11,070 bases of DNA, taken from the NCBI GenBank assembly GCA_003331685.1, contig QOPK01000063.1, forward strand, positions 1 to 11,070, read 5' to 3'. This document shows positions 1 through 9,591 of this stretch, piece after piece. Both the position numbers and the translations under genes were made by a program. The stretch's first letter is position 1; each line of letters opens with the position of its first letter. Below the pieces are notes generated by a model that saw only the letters and a program-made list of their open reading frames with translations, searched no databases and was not told the origin of the DNA. The stretch is from Halieaceae bacterium. GTDB lineage: Bacteria; Pseudomonadota; Gammaproteobacteria; Pseudomonadales; Halieaceae.

Positions 1-141
1 GAGTGGGTGCTACTCGCTGGCGATAAGCACTGAAGAGCAACAGTTTTAGGCCGCCTGCAGTCGCCTTTCTTGCACTGACCTTTCCTTCACTCGCTGAACT
101 CCTCTCTCGTAGACCGCCCGCTAGCTCTTAGGTCGGTTTAA

Positions 142-1233
142 TTACCCCTGCGCTAGTAGTTCCCTAAGGTCGATGAGCGCTGCATTTGCGCGCGAGATGT
201 AGCTTGCCATTACCAGTGAATGATTGGCCCACAACCCGAAACCCGAGCCATTCAAAATCATTGGACTCCAGACGGTGACCTGAGCGGCTTCCAATTCTCT
301 GATGATTTGCCGCAGGCTGACGGTGGCATTCTTCTTGGCCAGCACGTCAGCAAAGTCGACTTCGGCGGCTTTTAAAAACTGTGTCAGCGCCCAAGCCGCG
401 CCGCGGCTTTCATAAAAAATATCGTCGATTTCGCGCCAAGGTGTGCGCACCAGTAATTCCTCGGGCGCGTTGGTCGATTGTGCGGCGGCGGTGTCACCCG
501 CGAGGTCGGTATTCAGGCGGCGCTGTCCCACGCTGGCAGACAGCCGCTGAGAGAGGCTGCCCAGGCGCTTCTCGATCATGCCCAGCCAGTGGCTCAGGTT
601 GTCAGCGCGTGCATAAAACTGGGCACTGTTCTGGCCGGTGACAGCGAGCCTAGCGCGATAGGCTTCGAGAAAACGCAATGCGTCGCGATACTCGCTCTCG
701 GAGGCCGGCAGAATCCAGCTTTTAGATTGAAAGTTGATGCGCGGCTCGGCGAGGGTGAGATCGACATCCTCTTTCGACTGGGATTGCGAGCGACTCAGCA
801 CCTCTCGCAGCGCGCGGGCCAAATCGCGGCTTTGCACCAGCACGCCGTATTCCCAATTCGGCATGTTGTCCAGCCAGACGCCCGGTGGGAAGAGATCGTT
901 GTGCGTGTAGCCGCCGGGTTTCTCCAGCAGGATACGAATCGTTTCCTGCAGTGTTGCGACGGTGGTTGTGCCGGTTACCACATCTTGTTCTGTGGCTGCG
1001 GCGTAGCGCGCGGCGTTCTCTCGCACATCGAAATGCTCCGGAGTGCTGCTCCAGTAGATGCCTACCACAGTGGCAATGAGTAGATACGCACCTGCAACGA
1101 TGCCACCCCACTTGCCCAGCTTCCGGGGGTCGGAACTCCCGGGGTGAGGTCTCAGCCCACCCATCCAGCGGCGCAAAAATCCGTGCTGGCGTTCGGGCGC
1201 CGTGGTGTCTATTTTTGCAGTGCTGTCGTCCAT
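142..1233 (-). CDS. DUF2333 family inner-membrane protein
   Basis: I recognise this 363-residue protein as DUF2333, a family of unknown function in gammaproteobacteria. An N-terminal cytoplasmic stretch of about 41 residues, rich in Arg and Lys, precedes one membrane segment at about 42-60 (GIVAGAYLLIATVVGIY). The rest, about 300 residues, should be periplasmic. It contains the Trp- and Pro-rich segment near 105-130 (PGGYTHNDLFPPGVWLDNMP) that I associate with the family. The ATG at 1233 shares one base with the TGA of the copper chaperone gene (TGATG). No Shine-Dalgarno sequence precedes it, because the upstream bases encode the chaperone's His-rich tail, so translation is probably coupled. 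The pairing hints at an envelope role linked to metal or oxidase assembly, but that is inference from position only. Family assignment is from memory of the sequence pattern. Confidence 0.85.
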   Translation of the reverse strand: MDDSTAKIDTTAPERQHGFLRRWMGGLRPHPGSSDPRKLGKWGGIVAGAYLLIATVVGIYWSSTPEHFDVRENAARYAAATEQDVVTGTTTVATLQETIRILLEKPGGYTHNDLFPPGVWLDNMPNWEYGVLVQSRDLARALREVLSRSQSQSKEDVDLTLAEPRINFQSKSWILPASESEYRDALRFLEAYRARLAVTGQNSAQFYARADNLSHWLGMIEKRLGSLSQRLSASVGQRRLNTDLAGDTAAAQSTNAPEELLVRTPWREIDDIFYESRGAAWALTQFLKAAEVDFADVLAKKNATVSLRQIIRELEAAQVTVWSPMILNGSGFGLWANHSLVMASYISRANAALIDLRELLAQG

Positions 1234-1742
1234 CAGTGGTGATTGGTGTGCGTGTCGTGTGCAGCGGGCGGTTGTCGTCTCACCGTTGCCTCAGTGCAGG
1301 CCCGAGTGCCGGTAGCGCTGACCGCACAGATTCCAACGGTTTCACCCTCGACTGGAGGTGCTGTGATGTCGAGCAACATGATGTGGCGACCACCGGGTTC
1401 GAATATCAGCGTCTCGTGGGGCGCGATGTCGATCGACACAAGCTCCACCATGCGGCGCTGGTCGCCATCAGCAATGACTTCGTGCATTTCCGCGGCGCCG
1501 CTAATGTCACTGCTTACTGACGACAAGGTGACTGGCTGGTCACCGTGATTCATGAGTATGCCGTAGGCGGCCGATACCTGCGCACCTGGAGGCATACTTC
1601 GCACCCAGGCGTCCTTCCAGTGGAGCATCTCGCTGGCATGGGAAAGGGGTGACAGGCCTGTTGAGAGCAGGCATATCAGCGTGATAAATGCACCGCTCTG
1701 AGTCCGACGGAAGAGGTGTTGCCGAATAAGTAGATCGGTCAT
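1233..1742 (-). CDS. PCuAC-family periplasmic copper chaperone
   Basis: This 169-residue protein is a PCuAC (DUF461) copper chaperone. The family binds Cu(I) in the periplasm and delivers it to the CuA centre of cytochrome c oxidase, often with a Sco protein. The family motif H(M)-x10-M-x21-H-x-M fits exactly: M86, H87, M98, H120 and M122. Residues 1-36 look like a Sec signal peptide (basic RQHLFRR, then a hydrophobic stretch, with SHA before a likely cleavage after 36). The start is ATG at 1742, with AAGGA at 1752-1756, nine bases upstream. Two features are less usual: a Cys pair (138 and 149) in the last strand region, and a His-rich tail (HDTHTNHH) that may add metal binding. It lies downstream of a DsbD-type reductase and is coupled to DUF2333. 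No Sco or oxidase gene is visible here. Confidence 0.93.
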   Translation of the reverse strand: MTDLLIRQHLFRRTQSGAFITLICLLSTGLSPLSHASEMLHWKDAWVRSMPPGAQVSAAYGILMNHGDQPVTLSSVSSDISGAAEMHEVIADGDQRRMVELVSIDIAPHETLIFEPGGRHIMLLDITAPPVEGETVGICAVSATGTRACTEATVRRQPPAAHDTHTNHH

Positions 1743-1850
1743 GCGTTGGATTCCTTCAGTTTTTGATTGTCAGTAACGGCGCTGTAAAGCCATGTCGCGT
1801 ATTGGTTTGGACGGGGGCGGGAGAAAGCAGGCTGCACTGAAGAAGCGGCC

Positions 1851-1888
1851 CATGCCCATTGGGTATGAGGTGCGTTGATTGATGGGCA
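1851..1888. repeat. Palindrome and inverted repeat between dsbD and the PCuAC gene
   Basis: Bases 1851-1867 (CATGCCCATTGGGTATG) form a near-perfect palindrome around 1859, with one G/T pair in each 8-base arm. In addition TGCCCAT at 1853-1859 is the exact complement of ATGGGCA at 1882-1888, giving an alternative 7-bp stem with a 22-base loop. The site lies 32-48 bases after the dsbD stop and 109-125 bases upstream of the PCuAC start. No T-run follows it on the minus strand, so an intrinsic terminator is unlikely. An operator or RNA switch upstream of the copper chaperone is possible but unproven. The rest of the 156-bp gap shows no promoter that I would defend. Confidence 0.4.
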
Positions 1889-1898
1889 CCCCGACTGC

Positions 1899-3659
1899 TC
1901 ATTGAGAGACACTGGCTAGGGCCTCTGTGACGATGTTGGCGGTTAACAACTGAGGCAAAATGGTGGGCGCTGCCTGTAAATTACCCGGGTACAAGACATA
2001 AAGCGGAATGCCGTTACGTCCATGCTCGCGCACAAACGCGCCGATTTCAGGGTCGTAGTTGGTCCAGTCGGCCACCATGTAAGTGACGCCGGCAGCCTCG
2101 AAGGCGCGCGACATGTTATCGGTAAACAACACTGCCTGCTCATTGGCTAGGCAGGTAATGCACCAATCAGCGGTCACATCGACAAATACCGGTGTGCCCT
2201 GTGCGCGGAGCGTCTGCAGCCGCTCGGGTGACCAGGCGACGATCCCGTCTCTCTCCTCTTTGCCGACAGATGCCGTGGCGTCTCCCCGCACGCTGCCCAG
2301 CATGACTGCTGAGACCACACAGACCAGTCCGACGGCGCGGGCCATCGCCCCGCCGCGGATCAGCGTCAGCCCGAGCGCGAGCATCACGAGACCTGCGGCC
2401 GCCGCCGCCATAGTGTCGACACCACTTTGTTTGCCCGCTACCCAGAGCAACCAGACCGCCGTGAGGTAGAGCGGAAAGGCCATGACCTGTTTCAGGGTTT
2501 CCATCCACTCGCCGGGTTTGGGTAGCCAGCGGCGCGCGGTGTCGCTCATGCTGATCGCGACCATCGGTGTGGCCATGCCCACGCCGAGCGCAGCGAAGAC
2601 GGACAGCGCTTCAAATGCCGGTTGGGTGAGAGCGAAGCCCAGTGCGCTGCCCATAAAGGGCGCAGTGCAGGGGCTCGCCACCACCACGGCCAGCACACCC
2701 GTGAAGAAACTGCCTCGCGTGCCGGGTGCGGTCGCAAGTCCGGCACCGAGATTCATCCATCGCCCGCCGAACAGTACGAGACCCGACAGGGAGAGGCCCA
2801 TGACGGCAAACAAATAGGCTAGCCCTATCACAAAGCCGGTGGACTGAAGCTGGAACCCCCAGCCGACCCAGCGGCCTGCACTCTGTAGGCTGATCAGCAC
2901 GCTGGCTATCAACACAAAAGAGGCCACGACCCCTGCTAGATAGGCGAGGCCATGCCGGCGGTGCTCGCCGGGATCGCCCGTGGCAAAGCTCAGCACTTTG
3001 AGCGAAAGGATGGGGAATACGCAGGGCATGGCATTGAGGATAAGACCCCCTAGGAAAGCCAGACCCAGCGCCAGCAGCAACGTCATATCCGGGCCCGTGG
3101 AGGGAACGCTAGCGGCACTAAGAGCTTGCGGCTCAAACGTCGTTGGCGTGACCGCACCCGTGGCGACATCCACCAGGAGATGCTCAGTCTCCGGTGGGTA
3201 ACACAGGCCCGCATCGGCACAGCCTTGATAGGTGACCGCGAGCGTTAAGCGCGGTTCGCCATCAGGCAGTGAGACGGCCAGATCGGCCTCCTCGTAATAA
3301 ACCGAGACATCGCCAAAGAACTCATCGGTTTTGTTCAGCGCGGGCGGTAAGCTGATCGACAGATTTGCCGGTTCGGACGCGTCTGTCTGTCTTACGCTGA
3401 ACATGTGCTGATAGAGGTAATACCCCTCGGTGATTTGCCAGTACAAGCGGAGCTGACCGTCTGCGGTCAGCGCACTATCGAGGCGGTAAGCCTCGCGGAC
3501 CGGCAGAAACTCACTTTGCTGCTGCAGTGCCGCGGCGAGACTGTTCTGTGCTTGCCCAGTGGGGCTGTGCAGCAGTAGCGAGCAGGCCAGCACGAGAAAG
3601 CTTAGCCAAGCCTTGGACCCGTAAGTCGATGCAATAGAGGTGGCGTCCCTGCCAATCAT
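1899..3659 (-). CDS. dsbD: DsbD-type thiol:disulfide interchange protein (protein-disulfide reductase)
   Basis: This 586-residue protein passes electrons from cytoplasmic thioredoxin across the inner membrane to periplasmic thiol proteins. All three DsbD modules are present. Residues 16-38 look like a signal peptide. The periplasmic alpha domain (about 45-165) has GYYLYQHMF and the Cys147/Cys153 pair (CADAGLC). The membrane domain (about 190-455) has about eight hydrophobic segments and Cys213 (AMPCVFP) and Cys331 (ASPCTAP). The C-terminal thioredoxin-like gamma domain has Cys500-Ile-Thr-Cys503 after ADW. No key cysteine is missing. Length is close to the E. coli protein (about 565). The MPCVFPILSLK form of the membrane motif resembles ScsB-like relatives more than E. 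coli DsbD, so the subfamily is uncertain. AGGA at 3670-3673 lies at the very end of the pentapeptide gene, 10 bases before ATG 3659, which suggests cotranscription. Likely clients include copper-assembly or cytochrome c proteins (inference). Confidence 0.9.
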   Translation of the reverse strand: MIGRDATSIASTYGSKAWLSFLVLACSLLLHSPTGQAQNSLAAALQQQSEFLPVREAYRLDSALTADGQLRLYWQITEGYYLYQHMFSVRQTDASEPANLSISLPPALNKTDEFFGDVSVYYEEADLAVSLPDGEPRLTLAVTYQGCADAGLCYPPETEHLLVDVATGAVTPTTFEPQALSAASVPSTGPDMTLLLALGLAFLGGLILNAMPCVFPILSLKVLSFATGDPGEHRRHGLAYLAGVVASFVLIASVLISLQSAGRWVGWGFQLQSTGFVIGLAYLFAVMGLSLSGLVLFGGRWMNLGAGLATAPGTRGSFFTGVLAVVVASPCTAPFMGSALGFALTQPAFEALSVFAALGVGMATPMVAISMSDTARRWLPKPGEWMETLKQVMAFPLYLTAVWLLWVAGKQSGVDTMAAAAAGLVMLALGLTLIRGGAMARAVGLVCVVSAVMLGSVRGDATASVGKEERDGIVAWSPERLQTLRAQGTPVFVDVTADWCITCLANEQAVLFTDNMSRAFEAAGVTYMVADWTNYDPEIGAFVREHGRNGIPLYVLYPGNLQAAPTILPQLLTANIVTEALASVSQ

Positions 3660-3665
3660 GTCCGC

Positions 3666-4022
3666 TTAGTCCTGGTGATAACGCAAGCGCGTGCCATGAT
3701 CGAGAGAAAGCCGGATCTCATCGGCGCTCAAGGCTTCAGGGAAGTACACCCCCGACACCTTGGCGTCCATCAGGCTTGCGCCCTCGAGATTGGTTTCCCG
3801 GAAATCGATGCCGCTGAGGTCGCAGTTGCGAAAATAAGCGTTGGAAAAATCGAGACCCCGGGCGTTCATCCTGCGCAAATCTCGGCCTCGATAATCGCCG
3901 CCTGTGAGTTCACTGTTATCCAGACTGTCACGATTGGCGTTAAAGCTGTCGACATCTTCCTGGCGCAGCATCTGATATAGCGGGTCTGCCTTGATGACCG
4001 GTTTGACTTCTTTGTCGCTCAT
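3666..4022 (-). CDS. Small pentapeptide-repeat protein
   Basis: This is a 118-residue protein with no signal peptide or membrane segment. Residues about 37-95 consist of roughly a dozen consecutive five-residue units with a central Leu/Phe/Tyr, such as RDLRR, LDFSN, CDLSG, IDFRE and TNLEG. Such units fold as a right-handed square beta-helix. A short alpha-helical tail follows (LSADEIRLSLDHG). The family has no single function: some members mimic DNA and protect gyrase, but most are uncharacterised, and this one is short for a gyrase protector. I chose ATG 4022 rather than the upstream in-frame ATG at 4118. The extra 32 codons would run into the kinase gene and look non-coding, while 4022 has AAGGAA at 4036-4041, although its 13-base spacing is long. 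It starts 34 bases after the kinase stop and ends 6 bases before dsbD, so it is probably in one transcript with both. Confidence 0.85.
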   Translation of the reverse strand: MSDKEVKPVIKADPLYQMLRQEDVDSFNANRDSLDNSELTGGDYRGRDLRRMNARGLDFSNAYFRNCDLSGIDFRETNLEGASLMDAKVSGVYFPEALSADEIRLSLDHGTRLRYHQD

Positions 4023-4056
4023 ACGCTGTGGTCTGTTCCTTTTGGGCGCTGACGAA

Positions 4057-5058
4057 TCAGTCACCAAAAAATTGATGGCGCAATGCGAGACAGGCGTCTC
4101 GATCCAACCGTGGACCAAAGTATTTTACTACTTCCGCCGCAGCAAGGGTGGCATATTCTGTGGCGCGTAGATCGGTCTCCCCGCGCGACAATGCGTAGAG
4201 GAAAGCGCCGGCAAACATATCCCCGGCCCCATTGGTATTTACCGCCTCAACGGGCTGCGCGGCCACCCGATGCAGTGTCTCGCCGTCCCAAGTTATTGCG
4301 CCGTCTGCCCCCAGCGTGATGACGAAGCGTTTCGTCACCTGTTGGATGGCTGTGATGGCAACTTCAAGGTCGTTGCACTGACCCCACTCCAGCGCCTCGG
4401 ACTCATTGCAGAACACCAGTTCCACACCGCCCTCGACCATCGCGGCCATATTGTCGCGAAAGAACTTCACCATGCCCGGATCAGAGAAGCTGACCGCGGT
4501 CTTTACGCCATGCGCTTCAGCGAGCGCTTTCGTTTTGAGCGCGGCGGCATGACCGGTAGGGGAGGTCACCAGATAGCCTTCGAGATACACCCACTCAGAA
4601 TCTCTAATGGCAACCTCGTCCACTTCATCAGTAGACAGCGTCTCGGAAATGCCGAGGTGAGTATTCAGGGATCGCTCCGCGTCGGGGGTGATCAATACGA
4701 TACATTTGCCTGTGACGCCATCGGTGCTGCGTTCAGTGAGTCCGTGTGCGACCCCTGATCGTTCCAGATCGGTCAGATAAATATCGCCGTCCGCATCCTG
4801 CGCCACCTTGCAACTCATATAGGTCGGCGCGCCCATCAACGCGGTCGCAATCATGCTATTGCCGGCGCTGCCCCCGGAGGCGTGGTTCGCTCGAATCAGG
4901 TGATCGGACAGCGTTGTCAGTATGTCGCGCTGACGCGCTAGATCGACCAAAGTCATCATGCCTTTATCTATATTCATTGCTGCCAGTTCGGCGTCGGTGA
5001 CCTGAATTTCGGTATCGACCAGTGCCGCACCGATGGCATATGCCGCATAGGGTTTCAC
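4057..5058 (-). CDS. PfkB-family carbohydrate/nucleoside kinase, adenosine kinase-like
   Basis: This 333-residue protein is a ribokinase/PfkB-family kinase that phosphorylates a sugar or nucleoside with ATP. The N-terminal part carries the substrate-binding GGSAGNS (62-68). The C-terminal signature NTNGAGDMFAGAF (275-287) supplies the anion hole and the catalytic Asp280. The overall pattern, with VKPYAAYAIGAALVD at the start, resembles bacterial proteins annotated as adenosine kinase; the substrate cannot be read from sequence and could be another nucleoside or sugar. I chose GTG 5058 as the start: the family N-terminus begins there, AGGA lies at 5067-5070 eight bases upstream, and the 58 codons further upstream (to ATG 5232) read as low-complexity Arg-rich non-coding sequence. 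It is the first gene of a leftward group and diverges from the NUDIX gene. A possible -10 (TATCAT, minus strand, 5092-5097) lacks a good -35. Confidence 0.88.
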   Translation of the reverse strand: MKPYAAYAIGAALVDTEIQVTDAELAAMNIDKGMMTLVDLARQRDILTTLSDHLIRANHASGGSAGNSMIATALMGAPTYMSCKVAQDADGDIYLTDLERSGVAHGLTERSTDGVTGKCIVLITPDAERSLNTHLGISETLSTDEVDEVAIRDSEWVYLEGYLVTSPTGHAAALKTKALAEAHGVKTAVSFSDPGMVKFFRDNMAAMVEGGVELVFCNESEALEWGQCNDLEVAITAIQQVTKRFVITLGADGAITWDGETLHRVAAQPVEAVNTNGAGDMFAGAFLYALSRGETDLRATEYATLAAAEVVKYFGPRLDRDACLALRHQFFGD

Positions 5059-5129
5059 AGAGCGTGTCCTGTCAGTTGATAGAGCGCTGGCATGATACCG
5101 GAAGCCTCGCCACCGTGCGTTGCCATCAC

Positions 5130-5158
5130 TTGTCGGGTCGCGCGGGGGTGGGTGTAAA
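5130..5158 (+). promoter_or_regulatory. Candidate sigma70 promoter for the NUDIX gene
   Basis: TTGTCG (5130-5135) and TGTAAA (5153-5158) are separated by 17 bases, each matching four of six consensus positions. A second -10-like hexamer, TATGAT (5163-5168), matches five of six but has no -35 at the right distance. Either would give a leader of about 70-80 bases before ATG 5247. The site lies in the 188-bp divergent gap shared with the kinase gene. Weak evidence: it rests on pattern matching by eye. Confidence 0.25.
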
Positions 5159-5246
5159 CCGTTATGATGTGAACACCTCGCTGATCTACGGGTAGCACTG
5201 ACCGAACCCATAAAGGTCGTTATCACCCGCACCGATTTGGAGAACG

Positions 5247-5831
5247 ATGCGCGATCTCACCCGACAACTCGAGGCCCGACTCCAGAGCTTCAACAAGGAA
5301 GAGGCCGGCTTTGAGCCGCGCTCGGGCCGTGCGGCGGTCGCCATGATGATGCGCGAAGGAGTTGATGCCACTGAAATGCTCATGATTCGCCGTGCGACCC
5401 GCGAGGGAGACCCTTGGTCCGGACACATGGGTTTCCCTGGCGGTCGACGTGACCCTGGGGACCTGTCCAACTTTTCTTGTGCGCTTCGGGAAACCGAGGA
5501 GGAGATTGGCTTGGACCTTGCGCAGTGGGGCACCGCGCTCGGTGAACTGTCCGATGTCAATACGGGCTGGCGAAAGGACCGACCGGAGATGCTGGTGACG
5601 CCGTTTATCTTTCAGGTCTCCGATTTGCCGGATCTCACCCTCAACCATGAGGTGGACGATGTGGTGTGGGTGCCGCTGCACTTCTTGCTGGATGAAGCCA
5701 ACCGAGAGCCGCTGGAGTGGGAGTGGAAAGGGCAGAAAATGGAGACAGATTCCTATCTTTATGCCAGCTACCGTATCTGGGGCCTGTCGCTCATGATGAT
5801 CGACGAGATGATGGGATTGTTGAGGCGGTAA
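5247..5831 (+). CDS. NUDIX hydrolase, CoA pyrophosphatase-like
   Basis: This 194-residue protein belongs to the NUDIX superfamily, which cleaves nucleoside diphosphates linked to another group using divalent metal. The NUDIX box spans about 65-89. It starts GGRRDPGD and ends R81-E82-T83-E84-E85-E86-I87-G88-L89, the metal-binding helix. As in NudL-type CoA pyrophosphatases, the first acidic position is an Asp in the loop rather than the classical Glu. Just before it, MLMIRR...DPWSGHMGFPGG (45-66) resembles the extra CoA-type motif. The likely reaction splits CoA into phosphopantetheine and 3',5'-ADP, but other substrates are possible. ATG 5247 has GGAG at 5239-5242, a short four-base spacing. 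It appears to be a single-gene unit, facing the kinase start to heart and converging on the secreted-protein gene after a 153-bp gap (5832-5984) without a clear terminator. Confidence 0.88.
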   Translation: MRDLTRQLEARLQSFNKEEAGFEPRSGRAAVAMMMREGVDATEMLMIRRATREGDPWSGHMGFPGGRRDPGDLSNFSCALRETEEEIGLDLAQWGTALGELSDVNTGWRKDRPEMLVTPFIFQVSDLPDLTLNHEVDDVVWVPLHFLLDEANREPLEWEWKGQKMETDSYLYASYRIWGLSLMMIDEMMGLLRR

Positions 5832-5984
5832 ATCATGCTGGCGCTTCCTGTAGTTGCGGGGGTTGAGGCAGCACCCAAACACAGTGGTGATGGCTTTCAT
5901 GACGATTTGGCCAGTCGTGGAGAGCACCACAGTGAGAGGTGCAGGCGAATACTGAGACCTGACGCTGCGTATAAGGCAACCGCT

Positions 5985-8987
<3,003 letters not shown>

Positions 8988-9017
8988 GACTGACCAATGT
9001 TGCTTTTGTTTGCGCCA

Positions 9018-9026
9018 ATTATCGCA
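9018..9026 (-). promoter_or_regulatory. hemL: Candidate extended -10 promoter for hemL-hemB
   Basis: On the minus strand the sequence TGCGATAAT fits the extended -10 form (TG-n-TATAAT) with one mismatch in the hexamer. A start near 9011 would leave a leader of about 24 bases before ATG 8987. No good -35 is seen: at the 17-base distance the sequence is GTGCGC and falls in the hairpin at 9031-9048. Extended -10 promoters can work without a -35. Assigned by eye only. Confidence 0.3.
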
Positions 9027-9030
9027 GGCC

Positions 9031-9048
9031 GGGCGCCTTCGCGCACCC
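9031..9048. repeat. GC-rich hairpin between hemJ and hemL
   Basis: On the minus strand GGGTGC and GCGCCC pair over six bases, with one G-U, around the six-base loop GCGAAG. It begins 8 bases after the hemJ stop codon. The bases after it (GGCCTGCGATAATTGG) are not a T-run, so it is not a standard intrinsic terminator. It could act as a weak attenuator, an RNA 3'-end stabiliser, or a protein site upstream of the candidate hemL promoter. Confidence 0.4.
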
Positions 9049-9056
9049 CAGTGAGA

Positions 9057-9485
9057 TCAGCCGCTCAGTGCGGGTCTCAAGTAGACCAGCAGCACGATCG
9101 CAAACAAGAATAAGACGGGCACTTCATTAAAGACCCGATAAAACACGTGGGTTCGGTCGTCTTCTCCGCGGCAGACCCTGCCCACGTAGACGCCAGTCTG
9201 AAAATGGTAGACCACCAAACACACGACCCCCGTTAGTTTAGCGATCATCCAGCCCGACGACAGGTAGTACTCCCACTGGAAACTCAATCGCCACAGCCCG
9301 AGCGCAATCGCCAGCGCCATAAAGGGTGTGACGAAGCGATAGAGCTTGCGCGCCATGACCGCGAGCACTGCTTTGGTTTCAACGTCGGGGCTTTGGGCGT
9401 AGTAAACGAGGATGCGCGGCAGGTAGAAGATGCCTGCAAACCAGCAGACGACAAAGATGACGTGAAACCCCTGTATCCACAGCAT
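9057..9485 (-). CDS. hemJ: Protoporphyrinogen IX oxidase HemJ
   Basis: This 142-residue inner-membrane protein (UPF0093 family) oxidises protoporphyrinogen IX to protoporphyrin IX in bacteria that lack HemG or HemY. Four membrane helices are visible, at about 4-28, 52-68, 78-98 and 121-137. The family's early His (His8 in GFHVIFVVCWFAGIFYLPR), the WMIAKL segment (79-84) and FNEVPV (119-124) are present. I chose ATG 9485 rather than the in-frame ATG 14 codons upstream (9527): it has AAGGA at 9493-9497 with seven-base spacing, gives the usual family length, and starts just before the first helix, while 9527 has no ribosome binding site. It is the first gene of the leftward hem block and diverges from argC across 106 bp in which I see no defensible promoter. 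Confidence 0.94.
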   Translation of the reverse strand: MLWIQGFHVIFVVCWFAGIFYLPRILVYYAQSPDVETKAVLAVMARKLYRFVTPFMALAIALGLWRLSFQWEYYLSSGWMIAKLTGVVCLVVYHFQTGVYVGRVCRGEDDRTHVFYRVFNEVPVLFLFAIVLLVYLRPALSG

Positions 9486-9591
9486 GTAGCTGTCCTTTTT
9501 GCTTTGGTAAAAAGCCCGCCCGCCCATGACACTGCGCGATTGATCGTGAGACAGTACGCGCCCCGCAACACTAACAGAAGCAGGCGCGAAA

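Noticed and set aside
1..33. Possible 3' end of a plus-strand gene (EWVLLAGDKH then stop) at the left edge
   Set aside because: Eleven codons are too few to recognise a family, and another frame is also open (to 49). A minus-strand frame is open to the edge too but has no credible start. Nothing in 1-141 can be supported.
478..1083. 201-codon plus-strand open frame opposite DUF2333
   Set aside because: The minus-strand DUF2333 protein has a coherent membrane segment and family pattern, while this frame has scattered Cys and Gly and no domain.
4023..4118. N-terminal extension of the pentapeptide-repeat protein
   Set aside because: The extra 32 codons overlap the kinase gene, have no repeat or signal features, and the ATG at 4022 has a Shine-Dalgarno sequence.
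5059..5232. N-terminal extension of the kinase to ATG 5232
   Set aside because: The 58 extra residues are Arg/His/Pro-rich and unlike the family. The PfkB fold begins at the GTG at 5058, which has its own ribosome site.
5223..5930. 235-codon open frame on the minus strand opposite the NUDIX gene
   Set aside because: It is antisense to a gene with a clear NUDIX box, its composition (His-, Arg- and Gln-rich, no recognisable domain) is typical of a shadow frame, and it has no ribosome binding site I would trust.
5832..5984. Possible terminator in the convergent gap after the NUDIX gene
   Set aside because: I found no stem of useful length followed by a T-run on either strand.
9486..9527. Upstream start for HemJ
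   Set aside because: The ATG at 9527 lacks a ribosome binding site and would add 14 polar residues not expected in a family of about 142 residues.
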